A DNA stretch of 64,000 bases from Saccharopolyspora ipomoeae (GTDB lineage Bacteria > Actinomycetota > Actinomycetes > Mycobacteriales > Pseudonocardiaceae). How positions within the stretch are numbered: position 1 is the first letter of the stretch; the number at the start of each line of letters is the position of its first letter. The position numbers and the translations under genes are program-made. The notes beneath the pieces are model-generated. The model made no database searches. It was not told the origin of the DNA and saw only the letters and a program-made list of their open reading frames with translations. This document shows positions 24,463 through 33,029 of this stretch, piece after piece. The stretch lies in the NCBI RefSeq assembly GCF_029952525.1, contig NZ_JASAOF010000021.1:1-64000 (forward strand), read 5' to 3'.

Positions 24463-25611
24463 TCAGCGCGCCGCTGCGCCTCGACGTAGCCAGCGCGAGA
24501 TCGCTTCGGCGCGACTGGAGGCGTCGAGCTTGCGCAGGAGGTGGGTGACGTGGGATTTCACGGTGCTCTCCGAGACCAGCAGACGCCGGGCGATGTGCCT
24601 GTTGGAGTGGCCCGCGGCCAGCAGCTCCATGACTTCGACCTCGCGGGCTGTCAGCGGTGGAATTTCTCCGAGCGGCACAGCCGGTGCCGCCTCCGCGGGG
24701 AACATCGGTGGTCGAGTCGCGAGCTGGTCGACGTTCTCACGGAGTGCGTTCAGTCCCTCAACCATGCTGAGTCGTCCAAGCGAGTGGCTGAGCCCTTCGG
24801 CCATCAGCGACAGCAGCGTCAAGTCGGTCTCGTCGACGTCGCGGCGCTGGTGGTAGCAGTCGCCATGGAGGAGGCCGACGACCTTGCCGTGCACGGTGAG
24901 CGGTGCGATGCCGTAGGACGCGGACCTGGTGACCTGGATCAGATTCCGGTCGACCCGGTGGCTGTTCTGCGCGTCGAAGATCAGGCACGGCTTGGCGCGG
25001 TCGGCGACGTCGGCCTCGATGATCCCGCCGTCAAGCTGTGGTGGTCTAGCCTTCCCAGCCGCTACGATCTCGTCGGCCCACCGCGGCTCGCGGACGACGC
25101 ACATCGTGTGCAGCTTCCAGACCGAGTTCTCGATCTGGGATACCAGGACCCGATCGAAGCCGAGCCGGCAGCCCGCTTCGGGGACCCGGCTCAGGAAGTC
25201 ATGGACGGTTCGCGCCTCGCGGACCGAGGCCAACGCGTCCGCGACTAGACGCAGGTCAGTCCGTCCCCGGCGGATCCGGGCCTCGGCGACCTCGGATTCA
25301 ATGCCCCGGATCCGTCCCAGGAGTTCGAGCAGTTCCAGCTGCCGCGCCGGTGACGTCGTGCTTTCTTGAGCGCAGTGCAGCGTCTCGCCGAGTACGGCGC
25401 TCCAGAGCCGTGCCAGTACTGACTGCACCGCACGCACCGGCAGCGTGCTGGCATCGGGCTGAGGGATGTCGATGTCTAGTGCAGCCTTCACGTCGGAGCA
25501 GAGCTCGTGGAATGCCCGGGCCGATGCTGCAGCCATGCCAGGCTCGCGACCGAGCAACGGGCCGTCGGCCGCCCCGCCACGGGGCAGCGAGACGGTCTGT
25601 TCGAGCTCCAT
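24463..25611 (-). CDS. GAF-domain LuxR-family transcriptional regulator
   Basis: About 382 residues from the preferred start. A central GAF-like domain (about residues 120-290) contains GFDRVLVSQIENSVWKLHT and YGIAPLTVHGKVVGLLHGD. The C-terminal LuxR helix-turn-helix (about residues 320-380) reads LTAREVEVMELLAAGHSNRH, then IARRLLVSESTVKSHVTHLL. GAF domains bind small molecules, so it may sense a pathway compound and control the neighbouring HyuA operon. Several in-frame starts exist (25668, 25626, 25614, 25611); the ATG at 25611 has GAGG six bases upstream and is preferred. An AT-rich CATAATATG lies about 80 bases upstream. Confidence 0.88.
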   Translation of the reverse strand: MELEQTVSLPRGGAADGPLLGREPGMAAASARAFHELCSDVKAALDIDIPQPDASTLPVRAVQSVLARLWSAVLGETLHCAQESTTSPARQLELLELLGRIRGIESEVAEARIRRGRTDLRLVADALASVREARTVHDFLSRVPEAGCRLGFDRVLVSQIENSVWKLHTMCVVREPRWADEIVAAGKARPPQLDGGIIEADVADRAKPCLIFDAQNSHRVDRNLIQVTRSASYGIAPLTVHGKVVGLLHGDCYHQRRDVDETDLTLLSLMAEGLSHSLGRLSMVEGLNALRENVDQLATRPPMFPAEAAPAVPLGEIPPLTAREVEVMELLAAGHSNRHIARRLLVSESTVKSHVTHLLRKLDASSRAEAISRWLRRGAAAR

Positions 25612-25688
25612 CATCCACCTCGACATCCCCGACGTGCGGAATCGGCGAGCTCGCGCTGGGCACGGCACTGAGCCCGCAGGAGATTATC

Positions 25689-25697
25689 CATAATATG
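25689..25697 (-). promoter_or_regulatory. AT-rich element CATAATATG upstream of LuxR-type gene
   Basis: Same nine bases as in the dyad at 40604-40620. It lies about 80 bases upstream of the LuxR-type start and can supply a -10 on the minus strand. Member of the recurring element class. Confidence 0.45.
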
Positions 25698-26062
25698 CAG
25701 CTCCTGCGACTGGGGACAACCACTCATCCGTGTCGACGAACCACTCGTGCCTGCACTGATGCGGTCAACCCCCGGCCCGAACGGGTCGGATGGGCAACGT
25801 CTGCTGGGCGCGGTGTCCGGCGTCGCTGGGCATTGACCGGAGATTACGCATGAAATATTTTACTTTGGGTCGTTCGGTGGTGCCCTCATCGCGAGATCGC
25901 GGCGTTCGGCCGCGTCGGTAGGCGCTGCAGCACCCGAAGGCCGTGCGCATTGATGGTGTAGCCGATGTTCGGCACCTCCACTCCGTTCAGGACGGCTCCT
26001 TGCGAGTTCGTCCCTTGCTGATCTGACTCGGATTCCATCCGTTTCGCTTGAAAGGAGCGAAC
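25698..26062. other. Divergent intergenic region between LuxR regulator and aldehyde dehydrogenase
   Basis: No gene is supported. AT-rich stretch TGAAATATTTTACTTT at 25850-25865 is a plausible promoter for the plus-strand aldehyde dehydrogenase. Confidence 0.4.
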
Positions 26063-27529
26063 ATGGCTGCGATTGCGGCGGCGACAGAGGCCGCGTGCTA
26101 CATCGATGGCAAGTGGCAAACGGGGGAGGGTGCGGAGATCCGCTCCGTCGACCCGTCGACCGAGAGGGAGATCGCGGTCTCGCCGTCTGCCAGCCCGGCA
26201 CAGGTCGCCGCTGCCACTGCAGCGGCGCGACGCGCGTTCGACGGCGGCGAGTGGAGCCGGCTCGGCGCGCGCGAGCGCAGCGACTTGTTGCACCGGCTCG
26301 CGGACCTGATGGAACGCGATCGGGAAGAACTCGTGCGCCTCACGGCCATCGAGGTGGGTTCGCCGCTCAGCGGTGCGGAGCTCCACGTGGATGGGCCGAT
26401 CAAGGTCCTGCGGTGGTACGCGGAAACGGCGCGGCGTGGCCCTAGGGACGGGTGGGAACAGCACTTGCCGTTGCACTACGACCCCATCACGTCGAGCAGC
26501 ATGCTGCTGCGCGAGCCAGCTGGTGTGGTCGCGGCGATCACCGCCTACAACGTGCCGCTCGTGCTGGCCGCGTGGAAGTTGGGGCCGGCGTTCGCTGCCG
26601 GCTGCCCGGCAGTCCTGGTGCCGTCACCGAAGGCCGTGTTGTGCACGACCGCCTTCGTGAAGCTCGTGGAGGAGGCCGGGTTCCCGCCGGGTGCGGTCAA
26701 CCTGGTGTTCGGGCCGCCGGCCGTCACCGAACAGGTGGTCGGCGCGGCCGAAGTGGACATGGTGAGCTTCACCGGCTCAGCCACCGTCGGCAGCAAGATC
26801 CTGACACTTGCCGCGCCGTCGCTGAAGAAGGTCGTCCTCGAGCTCGGCGGCAAGTCTCCGAACATCCTGCTGCCCGGGACGAACGTGGAGGCCACCATCA
26901 AGCCATCGGTGCTGCGCTTCTGTCGCAACGCCGGACAGGCCTGCGGGGCGACCACGCGGACGCTAGTACCCGAGGCGGATTTCGACGAGTTCGTCGAAAA
27001 GGCCGCTTCGTTCATGAGTGGCCTCGTCGTCGGTGATCCGCACAATCCGCACACTATGGTGGGGCCGCTGATCACCGGTGAGCATCACCGCAACGTTTCG
27101 GGGTATCTGGCGCGCGCCGTCGAGCAGGGCGCGAATGTGGCGACCGGTGGCGGACGCCCGGCCGGCCTCGACGAGGGCTTCTTCCTCGAACCCACCTTGC
27201 TCACCGACGTCGACAACACCGACGAGATCGCCCAGGAGGAGCTGTTCGCCCCCGTTGGCGTGGTTCTCCCGTACCGCGAGGTCGATGATGCGATCCGGAT
27301 CGCCAACGATTCCAAGTACGGGCTCAACGCCAATGTGTGGGGGCCTACAGCGGAGGCGATCGCCGTCGCGCGCCGCATTCGTTCCGGCACCGTCACGATC
27401 AACGGTGGCGGCGGTAGACGGGATGACGCCCCGTGGGGCGGGCCCGGCCACAGCGGTATCGGGCGAGAAAGCGGCGAGGAGGGATTCCGCGAGTTCTTCG
27501 AGGTGAAGCACGTGCAGTGGCCGCTCTGA
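26063..27529 (+). CDS. NAD(P)-dependent aldehyde dehydrogenase, copy 2
   Basis: A 488-residue aldehyde dehydrogenase. The catalytic Cys is in RNAGQACGATTRTLVPE, the Glu region is VVLELGGKSPNILLPG, the cofactor region includes AAITAYNVPLVLAAWKLGPA, and EELFAPVGVVLPY is the conserved late motif. AAAGGAG lies five bases before ATG 26063; the alternative TTG at 26048 overlaps that site. A hairpin follows at 27569. It is a single-gene unit divergent from the GAF-LuxR regulator, which may control it. Confidence 0.93.
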   Translation: MAAIAAATEAACYIDGKWQTGEGAEIRSVDPSTEREIAVSPSASPAQVAAATAAARRAFDGGEWSRLGARERSDLLHRLADLMERDREELVRLTAIEVGSPLSGAELHVDGPIKVLRWYAETARRGPRDGWEQHLPLHYDPITSSSMLLREPAGVVAAITAYNVPLVLAAWKLGPAFAAGCPAVLVPSPKAVLCTTAFVKLVEEAGFPPGAVNLVFGPPAVTEQVVGAAEVDMVSFTGSATVGSKILTLAAPSLKKVVLELGGKSPNILLPGTNVEATIKPSVLRFCRNAGQACGATTRTLVPEADFDEFVEKAASFMSGLVVGDPHNPHTMVGPLITGEHHRNVSGYLARAVEQGANVATGGGRPAGLDEGFFLEPTLLTDVDNTDEIAQEELFAPVGVVLPYREVDDAIRIANDSKYGLNANVWGPTAEAIAVARRIRSGTVTINGGGGRRDDAPWGGPGHSGIGRESGEEGFREFFEVKHVQWPL

Positions 27530-27568
27530 TCGAGCGCCGAGCCTCGAGCGACGGACCTGAAGCCGTTG

Positions 27569-27603
27569 AGCGGGGACGAGCGGAGTCGCCACTCGTCCCC
27601 GCT
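27569..27603. terminator. Bidirectional hairpin terminator
   Basis: Perfect 12-bp arms AGCGGGGACGAG/CTCGTCCCCGCT with an 11-base loop, between the convergent aldehyde dehydrogenase (+) and alpha/beta hydrolase (-). Confidence 0.85.
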
Positions 27604-27632
27604 GGTCGCGGCTCCGCTGTCAGGACCCAGAG

Positions 27633-28532
27633 CTACCGCTTCGTCTCGCGGCCGCATGTCGCATGCCCGTCGAGGACCTCGGTGGCGAGGAAATCGAAGA
27701 GGTGCGTGGCGAAGATGTCGTTGTCGTCGCCGGCGATCATGTGTCCGGCGGCGACTTCGACAGCCCGTGCGTTTGGGATGAGTTCCAGCAGCTCCGCCAC
27801 GGCTTCCGGTGTCACGATGTTGGACCTGTTGCCCCGCACGAGCAGGGTCGGCGCGGTGACGTTGCGCGCGGCCGCGTTCAGCCTGCCCGTGGCGTCGTCG
27901 AGATCGGTCTCCGCGTATCGCAGGAATTCCGGATCCCAGTGCCAGTACCAGCGTCCGTCGGTGTGCAAGCGGACGTTCTTCTTGAGACCCTCGAGGTTGC
28001 GCGGTCGCGAGCGACGGGGGTTGTATGCGTTCACCGCCTCGGCGACATCTTCCAGAGAGGCGAACCCGTTGGGAGCGCTGGCCATGAAGTCCCGGACCAT
28101 CGAGCGTCCCGATTCTTCGGTTCGGGCCGCGATGTCGACCAGCACGAGACCCGAAATCGAGTCCGGATGATCGCCCGCGAGGGCAAGCGAGGCACGTCCC
28201 CCCAGCGATGCGCCGATCAGCACAGGCGGCTGATCGCAGGCCCGCGCGATGCGGTGGATGTCTCCGACGAAGTGGTCGAGCGTGTAGGCGCCGTCCGGGG
28301 AACGGTCGCTGTCACCGTGCCCTCGGGCGTCCACCGCGATCGCGGTCCATCCCCTATCGGCGAGGACCTGTGCCGTGCGCGCCCACGAGTGTCGCGTCTG
28401 GCCGCCGCCGTGGAGCAGCAGCACCGTTCCGAGTGGGCTTCCCGGGTTCGGATCCCACCGGTCGGCTGCGAGCTCGATGCCGTCCAGCCCGCGGAACTCC
28501 ACGCGGGTACGGCCGCCGTCTGCTTCAACCAC
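27633..28532 (-). CDS. Alpha/beta hydrolase (serine hydrolase)
   Basis: A 299-residue alpha/beta-hydrolase-fold protein. The oxyanion segment is VLLLHGGGQTRHSW, the nucleophile elbow GASLGGRASL holds the catalytic Ser, and the C-terminal catalytic His is in AAGHMIAGDD. No signal peptide, so cytoplasmic. The open frame extends to 28742, but GTG 28532 has AGGAGGAG five bases upstream and is preferred. It is likely to cleave an ester, lactone or C-C bond of a pathway intermediate. It is divergent from the NDMA-type alcohol dehydrogenase, with an AT-rich palindrome between them. Confidence 0.88.
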   Translation of the reverse strand: MVEADGGRTRVEFRGLDGIELAADRWDPNPGSPLGTVLLLHGGGQTRHSWARTAQVLADRGWTAIAVDARGHGDSDRSPDGAYTLDHFVGDIHRIARACDQPPVLIGASLGGRASLALAGDHPDSISGLVLVDIAARTEESGRSMVRDFMASAPNGFASLEDVAEAVNAYNPRRSRPRNLEGLKKNVRLHTDGRWYWHWDPEFLRYAETDLDDATGRLNAAARNVTAPTLLVRGNRSNIVTPEAVAELLELIPNARAVEVAAGHMIAGDDNDIFATHLFDFLATEVLDGHATCGRETKR

Positions 28533-28688
28533 AGCGTCTCCTCCTGCTATTTCTTCATGCGCGTTTTTTGCGGGCGACACCTGCCGACCTGGCGCACGTT
28601 GAATTTGTCCGATATGGAGCGACCTTTTTCGTAGGCCTGGCGGTGAGAGATCGATGCGCAGCGTCTCGGCTAGGCGAGGTGGCACGCG

Positions 28689-28726
28689 TTGAGCATCCCC
28701 TAGCACGCTGTAGTATAATATATTAT
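28689..28726 (+). promoter_or_regulatory. Promoter with perfect AT palindrome before the alcohol dehydrogenase
   Basis: TTGAGC (28689-28694) and a consensus TATAAT (28714-28719) are 19 bases apart. The -10 is overlapped by the perfect 12-bp palindrome ATAATATATTAT (28715-28726), which makes it a promoter that a dimeric repressor could cover. The ADH start is 43 bases downstream. Confidence 0.7.
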
Positions 28727-28768
28727 CTTCACGGGGTTGCACGTTCGCTGATCAAAGGAGATCTTCCG

Positions 28769-29887
28769 ATGCGCACCCGTGGAGCCATCATTCGGCAGGC
28801 GCCGGGCAAGCTGGAGGTCGTGGACCTGGAAGTTGAGGATCCCCGTCCGGACGAGGTCCAGGTCAAGCTCGTCGCCTCCGGTCTCTGCCACTCCGACGAC
28901 CACCACGTTAAGGGAGACATCCCGGTCGGCATGTTCCCCTTCGCCCTCGGCCACGAGGGCGCTGGCGTCGTCACGAAGGCCTTCCCGAACAGCAAGGGAA
29001 TCGAGGAGGGCGACCACGTCGTCCTGACTGCGATTCCGGCGTGCGGGCATTGCCGCTGGTGTGCCACAGGCATGCAGAGCCTGTGCGATCTGGCCGCAGG
29101 CATCCTGGCTGGGCCTCGCTTCACCGACGGCACGTTCCGCCTGCGCACCGAGGACGGAACTCAGGTCGGGCAGATGTGCGGCCTCTCCACCTTCGTGGAG
29201 ACGACGACGGTGTCCTTGGGGTCTGTGGTGAAGATCGACGACGACATCCCGTTGGACAAGGCCTGCCTGGTCGGCTGCGGGGTGAGCACGGGCTGGGGTT
29301 CGGCGGTCAACTCCGCGCAGGTCCAGGCGGGCGACACGATTATCGTGATGGGCATCGGCGGCATCGGTGTGAACGCCATCCAGGGCGCCAAGCACGCCGG
29401 TGCGGAGAACATCATTGCTGTGGACCCGGTGGAGTTCAAGCGGCAGAGTGCTGGCGTGTTCGGTGCGACGCACGCAGTCGCGTCGATGGAAGAAGCAACG
29501 GAGCTAGCCAAGCAGTTCACCAACGGTCAGGGCGCTGACTCGACGATCATCACCGTCGGGGTCGCCCAGCCCGCGTACGTGGCCCAGGGGCTCGCCTCGA
29601 TTCGCAAGGCCGGTACCTGCGTGGTGACCTCGGTGGGCAACCAGGCAGAAATCGGTGCGCCGATCTCGATGTTCGAACTGACTCTGCACCAGAAGCGCTT
29701 GCAGGGCTCGCTCTTCGGCGCCACGAATGGCAACTGGGACATCAAGCGGTTGCTGAACCTCTACCGCGACGGTCTGCTGAAACTGGATGAGCTGGTCACT
29801 CGCAGCTACACCCTTGACGAGGTGAACCAGGGTTATCAGGACATGCACGACGGGAAGAACATCCGCGGCATCATCCGGTACGAGTGA
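28769..29887 (+). CDS. NDMA-type zinc-dependent alcohol dehydrogenase
   Basis: A 372-residue zinc-type MDR alcohol dehydrogenase. Catalytic zinc ligands are in GLCHSDDHHVKGDIP and LGHEGAGVV. The structural-zinc region is IPACGHCRWCATGMQSLC. The cofactor loop is IIVMGIGGIGVNAIQGAKHA, and the tail DMHDGKNIRGIIRYE is typical. The pattern closely follows the actinobacterial NDMA-dependent alcohol dehydrogenases (Rxyl_3153 family), whose bound nicotinamide is thought to be recycled through the mycofactocin system rather than by free NAD. AAAGGAG precedes the ATG. No mycofactocin biosynthesis gene is in this window. The longer frame back to 28208 overlaps the divergent hydrolase and is rejected. 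Confidence 0.92.
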   Translation: MRTRGAIIRQAPGKLEVVDLEVEDPRPDEVQVKLVASGLCHSDDHHVKGDIPVGMFPFALGHEGAGVVTKAFPNSKGIEEGDHVVLTAIPACGHCRWCATGMQSLCDLAAGILAGPRFTDGTFRLRTEDGTQVGQMCGLSTFVETTTVSLGSVVKIDDDIPLDKACLVGCGVSTGWGSAVNSAQVQAGDTIIVMGIGGIGVNAIQGAKHAGAENIIAVDPVEFKRQSAGVFGATHAVASMEEATELAKQFTNGQGADSTIITVGVAQPAYVAQGLASIRKAGTCVVTSVGNQAEIGAPISMFELTLHQKRLQGSLFGATNGNWDIKRLLNLYRDGLLKLDELVTRSYTLDEVNQGYQDMHDGKNIRGIIRYE

Positions 29888-29897
29888 GACGAACCGC

Positions 29898-29946
29898 CGA
29901 ACAGCGGGCCCGGTGCGTCGAAGCTGGCGTGCGGGCCCGCTGTTCG
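29898..29946 (+). terminator. Hairpin terminator after alcohol dehydrogenase
   Basis: Perfect 14-bp arms (CGAACAGCGGGCCC and its complement) with a 21-base loop, 10 bases beyond the stop codon. The following ~270 bases hold no gene. Confidence 0.85.
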
Positions 29947-30217
29947 TGTCCGGTTTCCGCTGGAGGCGGTGTCGCCTACTTCCTCGACAGCGAACAGGTC
30001 TGCCTGGTCACCATTACGTCGATCTTGACTGCTCGCAACCATTCGCGGTGGTAATTGCGGCGCCGTTCATCTTGCCTCGGTTTGCGTGATGAGCTTGTGC
30101 CCGTCATCGCTGGCCGGATGGTTGCAGGTTCAGTCGAGGGAGCGTGAGCCGGTCGAGCAGGCCGGTTGGCCGCTACGGGTGTGGCGGCCAACCGCGTCAT
30201 CCTGGAACGGCAACGCG

Positions 30218-31663
30218 TCACGGAACGCTGATCTCCTGCGTTGCGCGAGCGAGCGGTCCGCCGTTGCAGGTGGTGACCTGGCCGGTGTGGATCAGCTTGA
30301 GCGAGCAGCCTTCGTCATCGGTGACCGTCACGGTGACGGTCCGCATCCCGGGCTGGTCGAAGGTGTGCGTGATTTCGGGTGTCGTCGTGGTGGCAGAGGT
30401 TCCGTCGCCGAAGTCCCAGTCGTAACGGGTAATCGTGCCGTCGGAGTCGGTTGCGCCCGCGGCGGAGAAGGCGTGCGTCGGGCCCTCCGCACCGACGATG
30501 CGCAGTGCCGCCGCCGGCCCCTGGTTGGGAGTGATCTCGCTGGATGGTCCGTCGGAGAACAGCACGCCCGAGTTTGCGGGAGGTTGCCCGGTGGGGGTAG
30601 GAGTTCCGTCGGGTGCGATCGCGTAGCTGTGCACCTTCGAGGTCACGTTAGGTGTGAGGGCTTCGATGACGAACGCTCGACGGGCGTCAGGGCTGAGCAC
30701 GATTCGCCCGGGAATGGCGCCTCCGCCGGGGCCTGGGTGAGGCGAGCCGGCGAGGGGAGTCAGTGCGCCGTCGTCGCCGATCTGGAATCCGTGGATGTTG
30801 CCGTCCGGAGACGCGTCGGGTACGTAGAGGCGGCGTCCGTCGGGGGTGATGGCGGTGCCGTGCGGTGTCCCGCCGGTGGGGTAGCGGCCGCCCGGCGTCG
30901 GAGTCAGCGTGCCGTCCCGAGCGATTGCGTACCCCGACAGATCGCCGGTGCCTTCGTTGCTCACGTACAGGAAGCGGCCGTCGGGTGTGATGCCGGGCAG
31001 TGCCGGTCGGGAGCCCGTGGGAACAGGCTGGCCGACCTGGACGAGGCCGGCATCGGACGCGATCGCGAAAGACGTCACGACGTCGTTCAGGAAGTCGGAT
31101 ACGAACAGATGTCTTCCGTCCGGTGTGATCGCGGGGAGGCTCAGCGTGCTCTGCCCGGGGGCCTGCGTGGCACCGGCGGGCGTCAGAGCACCCGATGACG
31201 CGATCGAGAACGAGCGGACTTCACCGCCGATCGTGGCGAACATGTGTGCCCCGTCCGGAGCCATCGCCAGGCCGGCCACAGGTGAGCCGACGACGATCTG
31301 GGCACCGTCGATCGGGGTGAGGGCGCCGTCGCTGCCGATGTGGTAACCGGTGATCGCCCCGGCCATGCTGGCGACGTACACCGCCCGCGCATCGGGTGTG
31401 ATCACCAACGACAGCCCGGTACCGGTGAGGAACGGCGATCCGGGCACGTTCGACGTCGTGCCCTCACGATCGACGGCGAGCACGCCGACGTTCGCCGAAC
31501 CCATGCCGCCGACGAGGAGGTACCGCGTCGGCGGGACGTGTTCCCGGGGTGAGGAGGCCAGGCTTTCCGTTGCGGGGGCCAGTCCTCCGGTTGTCATCAA
31601 CGCGAGTGCTGTCGACACGCATATCGCCGTACGTCGCGAGCGGTGGAGCACATTTCCATCCAT
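30218..31663 (-). CDS. Secreted beta-propeller (YncE/lactonase-like) protein with C-terminal PKD domain
   Basis: A 481-residue protein that starts with positively charged MDGNVLHRSRR, then a hydrophobic stretch (TAICVSTALALMTTGGLAPA), a probable signal peptide. About residues 45-390 are repeats of the form ITPDGR(R/H/F)L(Y/F)V(S/P), each about 45-50 residues, as in seven-bladed 6-phosphogluconolactonase/YncE propellers. Residues about 400-465 are a PKD domain (RYDWDFGDGTS, PEITHTFDQPG, TVTVTVTDDEG). It is probably extracellular or cell-wall associated and binding rather than catalytic. ATG 31663 follows AAAGGG; the frame extends to 31777. A secreted propeller is unusual among cytoplasmic catabolic genes. 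Confidence 0.85.
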   Translation of the reverse strand: MDGNVLHRSRRTAICVSTALALMTTGGLAPATESLASSPREHVPPTRYLLVGGMGSANVGVLAVDREGTTSNVPGSPFLTGTGLSLVITPDARAVYVASMAGAITGYHIGSDGALTPIDGAQIVVGSPVAGLAMAPDGAHMFATIGGEVRSFSIASSGALTPAGATQAPGQSTLSLPAITPDGRHLFVSDFLNDVVTSFAIASDAGLVQVGQPVPTGSRPALPGITPDGRFLYVSNEGTGDLSGYAIARDGTLTPTPGGRYPTGGTPHGTAITPDGRRLYVPDASPDGNIHGFQIGDDGALTPLAGSPHPGPGGGAIPGRIVLSPDARRAFVIEALTPNVTSKVHSYAIAPDGTPTPTGQPPANSGVLFSDGPSSEITPNQGPAAALRIVGAEGPTHAFSAAGATDSDGTITRYDWDFGDGTSATTTTPEITHTFDQPGMRTVTVTVTDDEGCSLKLIHTGQVTTCNGGPLARATQEISVP

Positions 31664-31873
31664 ACGCCGAACCCTTTCGATCTCCTGAGCCACGCGGCTC
31701 AACGCTGAAGTCGGTTTCTTGCGCGTTGAAAACGGTAGGGAGCGCATGGGAGCTGGAGTGTCCAAGAATCTGGACAACCGCGATCTCGTCGCGCTGCCGC
31801 AGGTTCAAGCCGTCGGGTGTGCTGCCTTCCACCGATCTAGGGACGCAGACTTGTCGGTCACGAGGCGGTGACT

Positions 31874-31910
31874 GTCCTGGGACGGGTGCTTCCTGGGAAG
31901 AAATTGTCCC
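31874..31910. promoter_or_regulatory. Candidate operator upstream of DLH-like hydrolase 1
   Basis: It contains GTCC-TG-GGAC (31874-31883) and CTTCC-TG-GGAAG (31889-31900), then AAATTGTCCC. A very similar 30-base block lies at 44783-44813 upstream of the paralogous hydrolase. It ends 107 bases before the start at 32018. The XRE regulator two genes along is a candidate binder. Confidence 0.5.
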
Positions 31911-32017
31911 TGCCACGCCGGCGCGTACGTGCCAATACTGGGAGCCATCGGGAACGAAGTCGCTGGTGATAGGCCTGGCAAATGGGGTCGCGGCGACTGT
32001 TGTGAGGAGTGAAGAGC

Positions 32018-32953
32018 ATGCCTTCCGGCAATGTCGAGCGTGTGAACATCAAGGCGTTGGCGTGGGATCTGGCGGCGGACATCTATTTCCCGCCGGAGTT
32101 CGACCGCAGTCAGACCTACGCGACGGTGATCAGCGCGCACCCGACCGGCAGCTGCAAGGAGCAGACTTCCGGCAACGTCTACGCCACCGCGTTGGCCGAG
32201 CAGGGTTTCGTCGCGGTCGCCTTCGACGCGAGTTTTCAGGGGGACAGCGGCGGTCAGCCTCGATTCACCGAGGACCCGGCGTTTCGGGTGCAGGACTTCA
32301 GCTACGTGATCGACTACCTGGTGATCCAGCCGTACGTCGATGAGAACCGGATCGGTGTGCTGGGCATCTGCGGTGGTGGCGGGTATGCGATCAACGCGAC
32401 GATGACCGAGCGGCGGATCAAGGCGCTGGGCACGGTGACTGCGGCCAACGTCGGGCGGATGATGCGCGAGGGTTTCGTCAACTACGACCCGATCAGTGCG
32501 CTGGAGGCGATCGCCGCGCAGCGCACTGCCGAGGCTCGTGGGCAGGACGCGGTGGTCAACGACCTGCTGCCGCCGTCGCCGCAGGCCGCCGAGGAGGCGG
32601 GGGTGAGCGACATCGACGTGCGTGAGGCCACCGAGTACTACAAGACCGATCGAGGCCGCGCGGACAACGGTGCGACGAGTTTCCTGTTCTCCCGGCAGGC
32701 GGCGCTGGCGGGCTGGGATGCCTTCGATCGGGCCGAGGTGCTGCTGACCCAGCCGATGTGCGTGGTGGTCGGTGACCGGCCGGGCGGTTTCGGTGCCTAC
32801 CGGGCCGGGTTCGAGATCTACGGGCGTGCGGCCTCGAAGGACAAGGAACTGGTGGTCGTCGAGGGTGCCTCGCACTACGAGCTCTACGACCAGCCCAAGG
32901 CTACGGGCGAGGCGCTGGAGCACCTGGTCCCGTTCTTCCGCAAGCACCTCTGA
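32018..32953 (+). CDS. Dienelactone-hydrolase-like alpha/beta hydrolase, copy 1
   Basis: A 311-residue cytoplasmic alpha/beta-fold protein. The nucleophile elbow reads VLGICGGGGYAIN with Cys at the nucleophile position, as in dienelactone hydrolases. Also visible are FDASFQGDSGGQPRF and the late His region VEGASHYELYD. It belongs with the YcjY-like hydrolases. The protein at 43763-44659 is a paralogue with the same Cys elbow (GICASGGY). GAGGAG lies 8 bases before ATG 32018. A 16-bp hairpin follows, then an XRE regulator. Substrate unknown. Confidence 0.87.
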   Translation: MPSGNVERVNIKALAWDLAADIYFPPEFDRSQTYATVISAHPTGSCKEQTSGNVYATALAEQGFVAVAFDASFQGDSGGQPRFTEDPAFRVQDFSYVIDYLVIQPYVDENRIGVLGICGGGGYAINATMTERRIKALGTVTAANVGRMMREGFVNYDPISALEAIAAQRTAEARGQDAVVNDLLPPSPQAAEEAGVSDIDVREATEYYKTDRGRADNGATSFLFSRQAALAGWDAFDRAEVLLTQPMCVVVGDRPGGFGAYRAGFEIYGRAASKDKELVVVEGASHYELYDQPKATGEALEHLVPFFRKHL

Positions 32954-32959
32954 AACCGA

Positions 32960-33003
32960 TCCGCCGCACCCCGCCCCGAAGTGCCTTGGCGGGGTGCGGC
33001 GGA
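32960..33003 (+). terminator. Hairpin terminator after hydrolase
   Basis: Perfect 16-bp arms (TCCGCCGCACCCCGCC and its complement) with a 12-base loop, 6 bases after the stop. It separates the hydrolase from the XRE regulator, though read-through is possible. Confidence 0.85.
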
Positions 33004-33029
33004 GGCCACACGAGACAAGGATGGGTGTC

